NCBI GenBank assembly: GCA_023666125.1
Contig: JAMPCN010000009.1
Coordinates: forward strand, 1 to 47,302
Source: Bacillus sp. (in: firmicutes)
Lineage (GTDB): Bacteria; Bacillota; Clostridia; Lachnospirales; Lachnospiraceae
Length of the DNA stretch: 47,302 nucleotides
Direction: 5' to 3'
Position 1 is the stretch's first letter. Every line of letters begins with the position of its first letter. Below, piece by piece: positions 7,295 to 16,074 of the stretch. The translations under genes and the position numbers were made by a program. The notes under the pieces were generated by a model. That model did no database searches and had not been told where the DNA came from. It was given only the letters and a program-made list of their open reading frames with translations.

Positions 7295-8932
7295 ATGTCG
7301 GTATTTGGTTCGGTATTGCTCAATGTATATAGAACGCGGCTGTTTCTACCGCTTTTGATAATCGGTGTGATATTCTTTGTATCGCCAAGATTTCGGGGGG
7401 GGATAGACAAGGTTATAAACCGGGCTGCCGGATTACATACCGGTACTATGGCGGCTGTACTGTTTGTGGTAACGTTTTTATTCTCTGCGCTTGTCTGTTA
7501 TGACGGAAAAAGCTGGGGCGGAGATTTTAGCCAGTATTTTGCGCAGACCAGAGCGCTGGCGAATCATTCCATAGCGGATTGGTATGAGAAGAATGTTTTT
7601 ATTATCAACACTTCTGCGGAAGGAATCGGTTCGGATGTATATCCGTGGTTCTGGTCGATTCTGCTGCTGCCTATGTATAAGCTTTTCGGATTCCATATCC
7701 CGTTGTTGAAGCTATACGAGGCATTATATTTTGCCGCTGCTATCAGTTGTCTTGTCTATATCTTAAGAAGAAGGATGCCCGGAAAACCTGCTTTTCTAAT
7801 CTGTCTTGGAATGACATGCAATCTTTCCTTTTTAATGTATGTGAATACGATTGAGTCAGATCTGCCTTGTATGTTTATGATACTGTTTACCATAAATGTC
7901 ATAGAACTTTATCATCAAGAATCTAAAAATAATGATATGCCGCGAAAGGCTTTGCTGGGGATTCTTGTGGGTATCCTGCTTTTTGCTTCCTGTGAGACCA
8001 AGACCATGAACCAGGCGCTGCTTTTGGCGCTGTTTGTTTATGATGTGCTGGTGGTCGGGATATCTGCAGTAAAGACTTTTTTGACAAAAGAGATGGTATT
8101 TCGTCCGAAAGTATGTCTGTATCAAGGGCTGGTGATGGCGCTGCCGTTTATAAGTTATATGATGGCAGCCGGGATATTTTATTCATATCTGCCCAAAAGC
8201 GGCGGCACATACTATGATTACTTTGCATTTACAATCGGCAGGTTAAAGACCAATATCGTCGGTTATTTTGAAATTCTGGGGCAGATGGTATGTGCGACTT
8301 CCCGTCCGCTAATAACCGTAATCAGTTATATCGGGGTTGCTGTCCTGTTATTTTTGGCGGCGGTTGGAATAATATGCCAATGGAAGAAAGAATTGTATTT
8401 ATCCATTTATATTGGCGGTATGATGTGTATGCTTGGCTTTTATGATTATATGGGAGCCAGGTTTATCTTTGCCCTATATGCGCTGTTCATGCTCTTTGCT
8501 TATTGGGGCTATCTGTTTTTGAAAGAAAAATGGAGCCGCCTCAGATGGGGAGAATGGGGCGAGCGGCTGATGAAAGATGGGTATTTTATGTATATGTTAT
8601 TGTTGTTGGTATCTTTCTGTGTAGTGGTTTTCTTCATTCAGACGGGGCGTTATACCTTGCGGCAGACAGACTCTGCGGAGGCAGAGGAATTTTATGCGTA
8701 CATCAATGAAAATATAAGCGATGACGCGGTCGTCTATTTTTTCAAACCAAGAGTTCTGTACTTTTACACAAATGTCTATTCCTATAATTGGTACAATGAT
8801 ATCGACCATATGGAAAACGCGGATTATCTAGCGGTCTGTGATGAGGATGGCTATGACCGCGTACATGCGTATGCAGAGGAATACGGCACACTGGTATATC
8901 AGAATGAAAAGTTCCGTTTATATGAATTGTGA
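7295..8932 (+). CDS. GT-C-type membrane glycosyltransferase-like protein
   Basis: 545 residues with about eleven to twelve membrane segments. After the second segment there is an acidic loop, GGDFSQYFAQTRALANH (about residues 75-92), in the position where GT-C/PMT-type transferases carry their catalytic Asp. The C-terminal about 90 residues (from about 455) form a small exterior domain (TDSAEAEEFYAYINENISDD) like those of dolichyl-phosphate-mannose or undecaprenyl-phosphate-sugar dependent enzymes. It probably moves a sugar from a lipid carrier onto an extracellular acceptor. AAAGGAAC lies about 13 bases before the ATG; the nearer ATG at 7287 opens a frame that soon stops. It stands alone, so acceptor and sugar cannot be inferred. 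Confidence 0.6.
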   Translation: MSVFGSVLLNVYRTRLFLPLLIIGVIFFVSPRFRGGIDKVINRAAGLHTGTMAAVLFVVTFLFSALVCYDGKSWGGDFSQYFAQTRALANHSIADWYEKNVFIINTSAEGIGSDVYPWFWSILLLPMYKLFGFHIPLLKLYEALYFAAAISCLVYILRRRMPGKPAFLICLGMTCNLSFLMYVNTIESDLPCMFMILFTINVIELYHQESKNNDMPRKALLGILVGILLFASCETKTMNQALLLALFVYDVLVVGISAVKTFLTKEMVFRPKVCLYQGLVMALPFISYMMAAGIFYSYLPKSGGTYYDYFAFTIGRLKTNIVGYFEILGQMVCATSRPLITVISYIGVAVLLFLAAVGIICQWKKELYLSIYIGGMMCMLGFYDYMGARFIFALYALFMLFAYWGYLFLKEKWSRLRWGEWGERLMKDGYFMYMLLLLVSFCVVVFFIQTGRYTLRQTDSAEAEEFYAYINENISDDAVVYFFKPRVLYFYTNVYSYNWYNDIDHMENADYLAVCDEDGYDRVHAYAEEYGTLVYQNEKFRLYEL

Positions 8933-8982
8933 ATGTCTGTATCGTATTTCCCGGAAAAAATGAATAAAAGTCAGCGGGCGGA

Positions 8983-9010
8983 TTGACAAATCGGATGAAA
9001 AGAGTATAAT
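8983..9010 (+). promoter_or_regulatory. Sigma-A promoter of the TetR/CPBP operon
   Basis: TTGACA (8983-8988), 16-bp spacer, TATAAT (9005-9010): a full-consensus housekeeping promoter 43 bp before the TetR start. Confidence 0.85.
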
Positions 9011-9013
9011 CGT

Positions 9014-9025
9014 TGTTATATAACA
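9014..9025 (+). promoter_or_regulatory. Candidate TetR operator palindrome
   Basis: TGTTATATAACA is a perfect 12-bp palindrome just downstream of the -10 box, overlapping the likely transcript start. This is a natural place for autorepression by the TetR protein encoded next. Short palindromes also occur by chance in AT-rich DNA. Confidence 0.45.
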
Positions 9026-9052
9026 TAGATTATCAATCGAAAGGAAGCAATT

Positions 9053-9637
9053 ATGCCGCCAAAAGCAAAAATCTCAAAAGAGATGGTGATAGACGCGGCT
9101 TTTGAGGTTGCAAGAGCCGAGGGTGCGGAGAATGTCAACGCGCGGACTGTTGCCCAAAAACTGGGCTGTTCCACGCAGCCTGTCATGTACCATTTTGCAA
9201 CGATTGAGGAGCTAAAAAGGGCTGCTTACGAAAAAGCGGATGCGTATCATACGGAATATCTGATGAATATACGGGAAAAACAGGAATCGGTCATGCTGGG
9301 AATCGGGATAAATTATATCCGCTTTGCGGTGGAAGAGCCTAATTTGTTCCGTTTTCTTTTTCAATCGGGCTTTGCCGCTCAGAACAGCCTGCTGGAAATG
9401 GTAAATTCAGAAGAACTCATACCTGTTCTTTCTGTCATGCAGGAAGCTATGAAGATGAACCTGGAGCAGACAAAAGAAATTTTTATAACGCTTGCGATGT
9501 TTGTGCATGGATATGCCAGTATCATTGCCAACAATTCCTTAGAGTATGATGAAAAACTGATAACAACACATTTAAAGCGCGTCTATACAGGCGCGGTATT
9601 AGCGATACAGGAAGAAAAATCTATTGAGAAGAACTGA
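9053..9637 (+). CDS. TetR/AcrR-family transcriptional regulator
   Basis: 194 residues. The N-terminal helix-turn-helix is clear: MVIDAAFEVARAEG, then ARTVAQKLGCSTQPVMYHF (about residues 29-47), the usual TetR recognition region. The C-terminal ligand domain (about 70-185) includes NYIRFAVEEPNLFRFLF, typical of the WHG-type TetR subgroup. It starts at ATG 9053 after AAAGGA, 7 bases away, and is followed after 27 bases by a CPBP protease gene in the same direction, so the two are probably cotranscribed from the consensus promoter at 8983-9010. A palindrome between -10 and start may be its own operator. The ligand is unknown. Confidence 0.9.
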   Translation: MPPKAKISKEMVIDAAFEVARAEGAENVNARTVAQKLGCSTQPVMYHFATIEELKRAAYEKADAYHTEYLMNIREKQESVMLGIGINYIRFAVEEPNLFRFLFQSGFAAQNSLLEMVNSEELIPVLSVMQEAMKMNLEQTKEIFITLAMFVHGYASIIANNSLEYDEKLITTHLKRVYTGAVLAIQEEKSIEKN

Positions 9638-9664
9638 AGCGGGATTAGAGAGGAAAATACATAT

Positions 9665-10306
9665 ATGAGAAAATTAAATAAAGCAGTATATATCTTAATT
9701 ATCATAATGACAGTTTTATCATTTACAAACATAATAAATATAAAAGTGGATGACGAAACATTAAAACTGGCAGGGTTATCGGTTATTGTCGGCATTATCG
9801 CTTTTTTTACCACCAGAAAAACGAACGAATCGAAAGATGAAGGGTTAAATATAAAAGCATTTGCCGGTTCACTGAAAGATAAAAAAGTTATCGTCTTAGT
9901 TATCATGCCGATGATAATGAACATCCTGTGCTTTTCCATTGCCAGACTCTGTTTGCCGGAGTATATAGAGCATTTAAATTCCAGGACAAGTTTTTTAGAT
10001 GTGTCGCAACTGCCTAAATTAATTTTGGAAGTGATTGTGCTTGCTTTAGGCGAAGAAATAGCGTGGAGAGCATTTTTTCAAAAGCAGGCTTCCAAGATAA
10101 TGCCGTTTATACCGTCGCTCTTTATTACGTCAATCCTATTTTCGATGGGGCATTTTAATTTTGGAAGCCCGGTTATTGTTGCGTATGACTTATTCTTTAT
10201 TTTTATTAATTCCTTATTCTATGGCGCAGTATTCAGAAAAACAGACAATGCGTGGTGCAGCGCTTTAGCGCATTGTCTGGCTAATTTACTGGGGTTGATT
10301 TTGTAA
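9665..10306 (+). CDS. CPBP-family (CAAX/Abi-like) intramembrane metalloprotease
   Basis: 213 residues with about six membrane segments. The diagnostic motifs are present: ALGEEIAWRAFFQ (EExxxR, about residues 128-140), FSMGHF (catalytic His, about 159-164) and a C-terminal HCLANLLG. These supply the glutamates and histidines of the CPBP metal site. Members act in prenyl-protein processing, bacteriocin self-immunity or signalling in the membrane. It follows the TetR gene by 27 bases with its own GAGGAAA site, and is probably coregulated with it. The substrate cannot be told from the sequence. Confidence 0.88.
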   Translation: MRKLNKAVYILIIIMTVLSFTNIINIKVDDETLKLAGLSVIVGIIAFFTTRKTNESKDEGLNIKAFAGSLKDKKVIVLVIMPMIMNILCFSIARLCLPEYIEHLNSRTSFLDVSQLPKLILEVIVLALGEEIAWRAFFQKQASKIMPFIPSLFITSILFSMGHFNFGSPVIVAYDLFFIFINSLFYGAVFRKTDNAWCSALAHCLANLLGLIL

Positions 10307-10348
10307 ATAGGATAATACGATATCAACTGTTATCAAATAATAATATTT

Positions 10349-11698
10349 TCATGCAGGTCTTGTTTGCGGCTTGGATGTCAGAAGCCTTATGGAATAGAGC
10401 ATAGTATAAAGAGCCATAATGCCGGAGACCGTCGGTGCGACGCAGCCTAACATGGCAAGAGAATCCGGAAAAATCCGCTGCACCAGATATAAAAACGGCA
10501 TTCTTAAGGCAAGCGCGCCAAAACAACTGCTGAACATGGTAAACATGGTTTTGGAGTAGCCGTTTAAAAAGCCGTTTAGGCAGAAAACAAAGGTCACCGC
10601 CAGATAATCATAACTGCATGTACGGAAAAAGGGAATACCGGCCTCTATGATTTTTGGGTCGTTTGCAAATATTTGTATCATGCTCTGCGGAGAGACTTGC
10701 GCCCAGATGAAGAAGCAGGCCGACATAAATAGCGCGATACCAAGACCGGCCGCGACGGATTTGCGGATTCTTTCCGGTTTTTGCGCACCCAGATTCTGCG
10801 CGGTAATCGCGGAGAGCGCGCTGGCGATGGAAGTGGCCGGAAGCATGGCAAAAACATCATATTTGCTGGCAACGCCGACCGCGGAAGCCGCATAGACGCC
10901 CAAAGAATTAACAACGGAAGTCAAATACAAAAAGGAAAGCCTTATCATACATTCCTGAAAAGAAATGGGAATGCTGAGTCTGGCGAGTTCATATGCTTTT
11001 TCTTTTTCAATTCTAAAATTAGACAGACGGAACGTGAAAAGAAATTGCTGCCTGTTTAAATAGAGAACGGAAAATATCATGCTGAATCCTTGTGAAAGAA
11101 TCGTCGCCAGCGCCGTACCGGCGGCATTCATTTGCAGATATTTGACAAAAATAATATCTAAAATAATATTCATCACACAGGCGATGGCAACGAATATCAT
11201 CGGTCTTACGGAATCGCCATACCCCCTTAAAATAGAACTGATAGCATTATAGCCGCAGATACAGAATATGCCTGCGCTGCAAATCAGGACATAAGTATGC
11301 GCCTGTGCAAAAGCGGCTTCAGGCGTCTGTAATAATCTTAATATTGTGCCGGAGGCAAGCATCATAATAACGGTTAAGATAATGGCAAAAGCGGCAAAGA
11401 GAGTCAGTGTCGTGCCGATTGCCTTTTTGGCTTCCTCAGGTTTTTGCATACCGATATATCTGCCAACTAAAATTGTGCCGCCAAGCGTCATACCGGTGAT
11501 GATACTGGTAATAATCTGAGTCACCTGCGTTCCGGTGGAAACGGCGGCAACGCTTTCGGCTGCGCAGTATTTGCCGATAACCAAAAGGTCTACCGCACCG
11601 TAAAGCGCCTGGATAATATTAGCAAACAGTAACGGAAGGGCAAAGCGAATCAGCGTTTTGGTAATGCTTCCCTGTGTCAGATTGTTTTTATCATTCAT
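10349..11698 (-). CDS. MATE-family efflux transporter
   Basis: 449 residues from the ATG at 11698, chosen over ATG 11737 because AAAGGA lies 11 bases upstream of it. Twelve membrane segments in two MatE halves: the first begins ITKTLIRFALPLLFANIIQA, the second about residue 225 with SIPISFQECMIRLS. Conserved features include YGAVDLLVIGKY and GMTLGGTILVGRYIG, typical of the DinF/NorM-like bacterial drug or toxin/sodium antiporters. It is convergent with the CPBP gene and divergent from the YkgJ-like gene. A decayed fragment of a close relative lies at 6789-6962. The transported compound is unknown. Confidence 0.92.
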   Translation of the reverse strand: MNDKNNLTQGSITKTLIRFALPLLFANIIQALYGAVDLLVIGKYCAAESVAAVSTGTQVTQIITSIITGMTLGGTILVGRYIGMQKPEEAKKAIGTTLTLFAAFAIILTVIMMLASGTILRLLQTPEAAFAQAHTYVLICSAGIFCICGYNAISSILRGYGDSVRPMIFVAIACVMNIILDIIFVKYLQMNAAGTALATILSQGFSMIFSVLYLNRQQFLFTFRLSNFRIEKEKAYELARLSIPISFQECMIRLSFLYLTSVVNSLGVYAASAVGVASKYDVFAMLPATSIASALSAITAQNLGAQKPERIRKSVAAGLGIALFMSACFFIWAQVSPQSMIQIFANDPKIIEAGIPFFRTCSYDYLAVTFVFCLNGFLNGYSKTMFTMFSSCFGALALRMPFLYLVQRIFPDSLAMLGCVAPTVSGIMALYTMLYSIRLLTSKPQTRPA

Positions 11699-11807
11699 GT
11701 TCTGCCCATTCCTTTCTTTTGCATATTTCCATCGCATAACATATCATAGCAGCCTATTTATTATAAACAAATTATAGGAAAGATGGCAAGTCTGTTTTAG
11801 GAAACTG

Positions 11808-11836
11808 TTGATTTATCAGCGGCAGTTTTTTATAAT
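11808..11836 (+). promoter_or_regulatory. Sigma-A promoter for the YkgJ-like gene
   Basis: TTGATT (11808-11813), 17-bp spacer, TATAAT (11831-11836), about 100 bp upstream of the chosen start at 11939. Confidence 0.65.
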
Positions 11837-11938
11837 AGTATTCGGTTGGCGGATGGCAAACAGGAAAGTAGAAGCAGAGAGAATAAAATCAGAGAAAATA
11901 GAAACGGCGAAAGTGTGCGGCGAATAAAAGGAGACTGT

Positions 11939-12628
11939 ATGGAAGACAGACTATATGACGGCAGTAAAATGGTAAAAATCGGATGTAATGACTGTGCCGG
12001 ATGCTATAGCTGCTGTCAGGGCATGGGCGAATCCATCCTGTTAGACCCATACGATATCTGGCAGATAGAGATAAATGGCAATACTACATTTGCAGACCTT
12101 ATGGCAGACAAAGCAGAACTTCATGTTGTGGACGGATTGATATTACCAAATTTGAAAATGCAGGGAGCGAAAGAGCAGTGCGGGTTTCTGGATGAAAAGG
12201 GAAGATGCGGCATCCATGCGTACCGTCCGGGGCTGTGCAGGCTGTTCCCGTTAGGGAGAAATTACGAAAACCATAAATTACAGTATTTTCTGCTGGAAGA
12301 TGCCTGCCCGCATAACAATCATACGAAAATAAAGGTTAAAAAGTGGCTCGATATCCCGGAATATGGGCGGTATGAAAAGTTTTTGCTTACATGGCACGAT
12401 TTACGAAAAGAACTGCAAAAGATGATGACGGGCGAAGCTGCCGATGCCGATTCTGCTGCCGACGGTTCGGATGTGAACAGTCCGGGCATGGACAGTTTGG
12501 ACATGGAGAGGATGAAGACGGTCAATATGCGGTTTTTACATATTTTTTATGAAAAGCAGTATGGGGCCGAAGATTTTTATGGGCAGTTTGCCGCCCGAGT
12601 GAAAATAATGGAGAAAATGATATTATAG
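11939..12628 (+). CDS. YkgJ-family cysteine-cluster protein
   Basis: 229 residues from the ATG at 11939, chosen because AAAGGAGA lies 6 bases upstream; the longer in-frame opening from 11846 has no such site and a charged, unconserved extension. The N-terminal half carries the family cysteines: CNDCAGCYSCC, then CGFLDEKGRCGIHAYRPGLC with RLFPLG and a later DACP. This pattern is predicted to bind zinc or an iron-sulfur cluster; the biochemical role is not established. The C-terminal about 90 residues contain an Asp/Ala/Ser-rich stretch and are probably less structured. Monocistronic, followed by a long imperfect hairpin. Confidence 0.85.
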   Translation: MEDRLYDGSKMVKIGCNDCAGCYSCCQGMGESILLDPYDIWQIEINGNTTFADLMADKAELHVVDGLILPNLKMQGAKEQCGFLDEKGRCGIHAYRPGLCRLFPLGRNYENHKLQYFLLEDACPHNNHTKIKVKKWLDIPEYGRYEKFLLTWHDLRKELQKMMTGEAADADSAADGSDVNSPGMDSLDMERMKTVNMRFLHIFYEKQYGAEDFYGQFAARVKIMEKMIL

Positions 12629-12657
12629 ACAGGCGGCGAACTTCATTTTAATGGTTC

Positions 12658-12735
12658 GAGTTCGGACAAAATGAACAAAACGGGGTTCAGATGCGGTGGC
12701 AATTCACCCCTTTTTTGTTCATTCCGCCCAAACTC
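12658..12735. terminator. Long imperfect inverted repeat, probable bidirectional terminator
   Basis: ATGAACAAAA (12671-12680) pairs with TTTTGTTCAT (12713-12722), inside which GGGGT (12682-12686) pairs with ACCCC (12706-12710). The stem can extend outward (GAGTT/AACTC, CGG/CCG) to about 12658-12735. It separates the YkgJ-like gene from the lipoprotein gene. Confidence 0.65.
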
Positions 12736-12792
12736 CAGTTCTGAAAATAGAGTTTCGCAATCTTTTGTAATATCAGTAGGGGGGATAATATC

Positions 12793-13728
12793 ATGAAGAG
12801 AATGAAATATATAGTTATGGCGGGTGTATCGGTATTATGCTTCTTGCTGACAGCCTGCGGCACAGGGGCAGATGGCAGCGTAGAAAATATCGTAGAAGAT
12901 ACGGCAATCGAAACGCCTGACGCGGCGGTGTTATTGGAAAATGTGGACGAACAGGAAGCGGCGTCGGAGGAAGAGGATACCGCAGAGGAGCTGGAAGAAC
13001 CGCCCTTACCGCATTATTACATGATGGAGAATCCGAGTCAGGAATATTATTTGACGAGTGCGCTGACTACGGAAGATGAGATATCTGTCACCTTGGAAAA
13101 ACTGACGGAGGAGACTAACGAAATTACCGATACGGAAGCGTGGTTTGCGGCAAACGGATTGACACAGCCGTTTGGGAATGTCATGGAAGATGATAACTAC
13201 CGTTATGAATTAGAGGGCGAGAACGGAGTTTCCATATATTTGCTCAACATATATGATAAAGAAAGCGGAAATGCCCTTTATTGCCTGGATTTTTCGGATT
13301 ATCGGTATACGGATAATATCAAGGCGGGGGATGAAGAGTTCGTAGAACAGAGAATTTGGTGGGCGCAGTCCGTAGACGACGTACTATATATAGCAATCGG
13401 GCATTATACTTATACGGAGTCATGCCCGCATACAGGTTATCTGATTGCAATCGATTTAAATGACATGAGTGTCATATGGAAGAGCGAGCCGTGTGTTACC
13501 AACGCGCAGACATTTGAAATCATTGACAATACGATTGTATGCGGCTACGGTTTTACAAGCGAACCGGATTATCTGATTCTAGTGGACAGGCTGAACGGCA
13601 GCGTGACAGAGAAAATTCCGATTCGCTCCAAGGCGGATTATATTATCCGTAAAGAGGATGTGCTGTATGTAAGGACTTACAATACAAATTATACTTTTCA
13701 GATAATGCAGGAAGTCTCGTGCCGGTAA
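12793..13728 (+). CDS. Secreted lipoprotein with a C-terminal propeller-like domain
   Basis: 311 residues. A lipoprotein signal (MKRMKYIVMAGVSV, hydrophobic core, lipobox LTAC) predicts anchoring at Cys22. An acidic linker rich in Glu and Asp follows (about 30-75). The rest, about 80-311, has repeated beta-strand patterns (YLIAIDLNDMSVIWKSE, DYLILVDRLNGSVTEKIPI) like quinoprotein/PQQ-type propeller blades, but too few for a complete propeller. Start supported by AGGGGGG. It appears monocistronic. No specific family was recognised. Confidence 0.7.
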   Translation: MKRMKYIVMAGVSVLCFLLTACGTGADGSVENIVEDTAIETPDAAVLLENVDEQEAASEEEDTAEELEEPPLPHYYMMENPSQEYYLTSALTTEDEISVTLEKLTEETNEITDTEAWFAANGLTQPFGNVMEDDNYRYELEGENGVSIYLLNIYDKESGNALYCLDFSDYRYTDNIKAGDEEFVEQRIWWAQSVDDVLYIAIGHYTYTESCPHTGYLIAIDLNDMSVIWKSEPCVTNAQTFEIIDNTIVCGYGFTSEPDYLILVDRLNGSVTEKIPIRSKADYIIRKEDVLYVRTYNTNYTFQIMQEVSCR

Positions 13729-13771
13729 GGGCAGATTGGATGATTGCGAAACGTCATAATGGAAAGTTGTG

Positions 13772-13909
13772 TATGGGCAAAATATACAATCCAACACGGG
13801 TACACTTTCGTTACAGTTCAACCGTAACGGTACATAAGATGCTAAAAAACAGCATCTAAGTACCGACGGTTTCACAGTACCCGCTTATGGTTTGTATATT
13901 TTACCCTAT
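13772..13909. repeat. 138-bp nested inverted-repeat element (MITE-like or structured RNA)
   Basis: Terminal arms TATGGGCAAAATATACAA (left, about 13772-13789) and TTGTATATTTTACCC (right, about 13891-13905) pair with one or two mismatches. Inside, CGGGTAC pairs with GTACCCG, AACCGT with ACGGTT, CGGTAC with GTACCG, and AGATGCT with AGCATCT around an A-rich loop. Nearly the whole segment therefore folds into one interrupted stem. It fills the gap between the lipoprotein and the oxidoreductase gene and has no coding sequence. A miniature inverted-repeat transposable element or a structured RNA leader are both possible. Confidence 0.6.
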
Positions 13910-13976
13910 ATCAAACATCATCAAATCCATGACATTTCACAATCGTCCGGAAAGATAATATAAGGAGGGAAATTGC

Positions 13977-14945
13977 ATGAAAATAGCGATTTTAGGTGCG
14001 GGAAATATCGCCGCAACGCTGGCGTATACGATGCAGAGGCTTGACGAAGTGGAATGCTATGCCGTTGCCGCCAGGCAGTTAAGCAGGGCGGAAGCGTTTG
14101 CCAAAAAACACGGTTTTGAGAAAGCGTACGGCTCTTATGAGGAAATGCTTGCCGATAAAGAGGTGGAGCTGGTTTATATAGCGACGCCCCATTCACATCA
14201 TTATGAACATATGAAGCTTTGTATAGAAGCCGGAAAACATGTATTATGTGAGAAAGCGTTTACGATGAATGAAAAACAGGCGCGGGAGATATTTGCGCTT
14301 GCCGAAGAAAAAGGCGTTCTTGTGACGGAAGCCATCTGGACGCGCTATATGCCGTCCAGGAAAATCATCAATGATTTACTGGCGGAGGGCGTTATCGGGG
14401 AAGTCAAAACCCTGACGGCGAATCTAAGCTATATGATTGCGGATAAAGAGCGCATTATCAGACCGGAACTTGCGGGCGGCGCGCTGTTGGATGTGGGTGT
14501 GTATACGCTAAATTTTGCTCTCATGCACTTTGGCAGTCAAATCGCAAAAAAACAGTCCGTTGTGCATTTGACGGAAACCGGTGTGGACGGGCAGAATGTT
14601 ATGACGCTTTTTTATGAGGACGGCAGGCTTGCCGTTTTGACGTCCGGTATTTATGGCCTTTCCGACAGGCAGGGCGTTTTTTACGGTTCCCAAGGATATA
14701 TGATTGTGGAAAATATCAATAATCCGTCGCAAATCAGGATTTACGATAAAGAACACAAGTTATTAAAAACGCTTCCCGTGCCGGAACAGATAAGCGGATA
14801 TGAATATGAAATACGGGAAACAATAGATTGTATCAAACAGGGGAAAAGGGAATGTCCGTCCATGCGTCATGAAGATACGCTGGAAGTGATGCGGATAATG
14901 GATGGATTCCGTAAGGAGTGGGGCGTTTGTTATCCGAACGAATAG
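13977..14945 (+). CDS. Gfo/Idh/MocA-family NAD(P)-dependent oxidoreductase
   Basis: 322 residues. N-terminal Rossmann fold with MKIAILGAGNIAATLA (nucleotide-binding glycines), the following ATPHSHHYEHMKLCIEAGKH, and the family EKA (usually EKP) motif with the conserved lysine at about 96. The C-terminal alpha/beta domain carries GGALLDVGVYTLNFA. The closest described relatives are dihydrodiol dehydrogenase/xylose dehydrogenase-like members that oxidise or reduce sugar derivatives. Start set by a strong AAGGAGGG, 7 bases upstream. An acetyltransferase gene follows 15 bases downstream, probably in the same operon. The substrate cannot be assigned. Confidence 0.9.
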   Translation: MKIAILGAGNIAATLAYTMQRLDEVECYAVAARQLSRAEAFAKKHGFEKAYGSYEEMLADKEVELVYIATPHSHHYEHMKLCIEAGKHVLCEKAFTMNEKQAREIFALAEEKGVLVTEAIWTRYMPSRKIINDLLAEGVIGEVKTLTANLSYMIADKERIIRPELAGGALLDVGVYTLNFALMHFGSQIAKKQSVVHLTETGVDGQNVMTLFYEDGRLAVLTSGIYGLSDRQGVFYGSQGYMIVENINNPSQIRIYDKEHKLLKTLPVPEQISGYEYEIRETIDCIKQGKRECPSMRHEDTLEVMRIMDGFRKEWGVCYPNE

Positions 14946-14960
14946 AGGAGATTATCCATC

Positions 14961-15482
14961 ATGGACTATTTTGAAATCCATACAAAACATTTGGTGTTGA
15001 AGCCATTAGGAAAACAGTATCTAAAATCAACCATTTCATATGCGATGGATTACGAAAATACAAAATATATGTGCCATTTGCCGGATGAAACAGTGGAAGA
15101 GGCGGAAGAATTTTTGACAAATGTTGAGGCTGAATGGAAAAAGAAAAAACCGAAATTTTTAGAATTTGCAATTATTTATCATGATATCCATATTGGCGCT
15201 GTCAGTGTGTATTTTGAAAATGATACGGGAGAACTTGGCTGGATTATCAATAAGAATTATTGGGGAAATGGATTTGCTTATGAAGCGGCGAAGGCGCTTA
15301 TTGATTATGTAAAGACAGAAATAAAAGTAAACCGTTTTCTAGCGCATTGTGATACTGAGAATGCGGCTTCCTATAAAGTTATGGAAAAACTTGGTATGAG
15401 CCGGACCGGTGAGTGGGGTGGACGAAGAAACAGGTCTGCCACGGAAGATAGTTTAGAATATCAATATGAATTGTGCTTATAA
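14961..15482 (+). CDS. GNAT-family N-acetyltransferase (RimJ/RimL type)
   Basis: 173 residues covering a single GNAT domain. The acetyl-CoA binding stretch is ELGWIINKNYWGNGFAYEAA (about residues 91-110), followed by the typical RFLAHCDTENAASYKVMEKLGM. RimJ/RimL-like members acetylate ribosomal protein N-termini or small amines; nothing here distinguishes them. Translation probably uses GAGGAG about 9 bases upstream. It is 15 bases after the oxidoreductase and 26 bases before the lipoprotein gene, consistent with a three-gene transcript. Confidence 0.88.
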   Translation: MDYFEIHTKHLVLKPLGKQYLKSTISYAMDYENTKYMCHLPDETVEEAEEFLTNVEAEWKKKKPKFLEFAIIYHDIHIGAVSVYFENDTGELGWIINKNYWGNGFAYEAAKALIDYVKTEIKVNRFLAHCDTENAASYKVMEKLGMSRTGEWGGRRNRSATEDSLEYQYELCL

Positions 15483-15508
15483 AGTATTAAATTTAAGGAG
15501 GATAGTTT

Positions 15509-16036
15509 ATGGCAGATAATATGATGAAAAAGAATCAAAGAATAATAAGTGTTATTTTATTATTATGTATTTTTGCCGCCATGTTTTGCAGCGCGTGCGG
15601 AAAAGCAGATGCGGATAGTGCGCAGGGAACTGTGATAGAGGGCGAACTGCCGGATATTATAACGAAAATTTATGCAGGGCTGGATAATCTGGACGCCGAA
15701 ACGAAAGAGGCGATGCAGGGCTATGTTTATGATACCTTGACGGCGGAAAATGAACAGGCGCTTTTAGGAACGGCGGATATCTCATATACGGAGGGGATTT
15801 ATTCTGTGCCGATGATATCTTCGATTCCATATCAGTGCGTACTGCTTCGGGTTGCGCCGGAAGATATCGATACGGTCAAAGAGCAGTTAAAGGCGAATGC
15901 CGACGTGAATAAGTGGGTCTGCACCAGCGCGGAGACCGTTCTGGTGGAAAACATAGGGGATTTGATATTGTTCATTATGAGCGATCAAGACGTTGCTTAT
16001 GCGGTCAGTGCTTCGTTTCAGGCATTGGCGAAATAA
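15509..16036 (+). CDS. Lipoprotein, DUF4358-like
   Basis: 175 residues. A basic start and hydrophobic stretch end in a lipobox (FCSAC) with the lipidated Cys at about 31. The remaining domain (about 45-175) resembles DUF4358 lipoproteins: ELPDIITKIYAGL, an exposed strand pair, ILLRV-like YQCVLLRVAPEDIDTVKEQL, and a final VLVENIGDLILFIMSD. The function of this domain is unknown. Start supported by AAGGAGGA 7 bases upstream. Convergent with the polyamine transport operon and separated from it by a shared hairpin. Confidence 0.7.
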   Translation: MADNMMKKNQRIISVILLLCIFAAMFCSACGKADADSAQGTVIEGELPDIITKIYAGLDNLDAETKEAMQGYVYDTLTAENEQALLGTADISYTEGIYSVPMISSIPYQCVLLRVAPEDIDTVKEQLKANADVNKWVCTSAETVLVENIGDLILFIMSDQDVAYAVSASFQALAK

Positions 16037-16040
16037 CAAG

Positions 16041-16074
16041 ACAAAAAAGTAAGTCCTGCTGTTTAGTAGGACTT
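16041..16074 (-). terminator. Terminator of the potABCD operon, overlapping the potD stop codon
   Basis: AAGTCCT (16051-16057) pairs with AGGACTT (16068-16074). On the minus strand the stem is followed by ACTTTTTTG, a U-tract. The right arm lies within the last potD codons and the stop is in the loop. It may also stop plus-strand transcripts of the lipoprotein gene, though less well. Confidence 0.8.
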
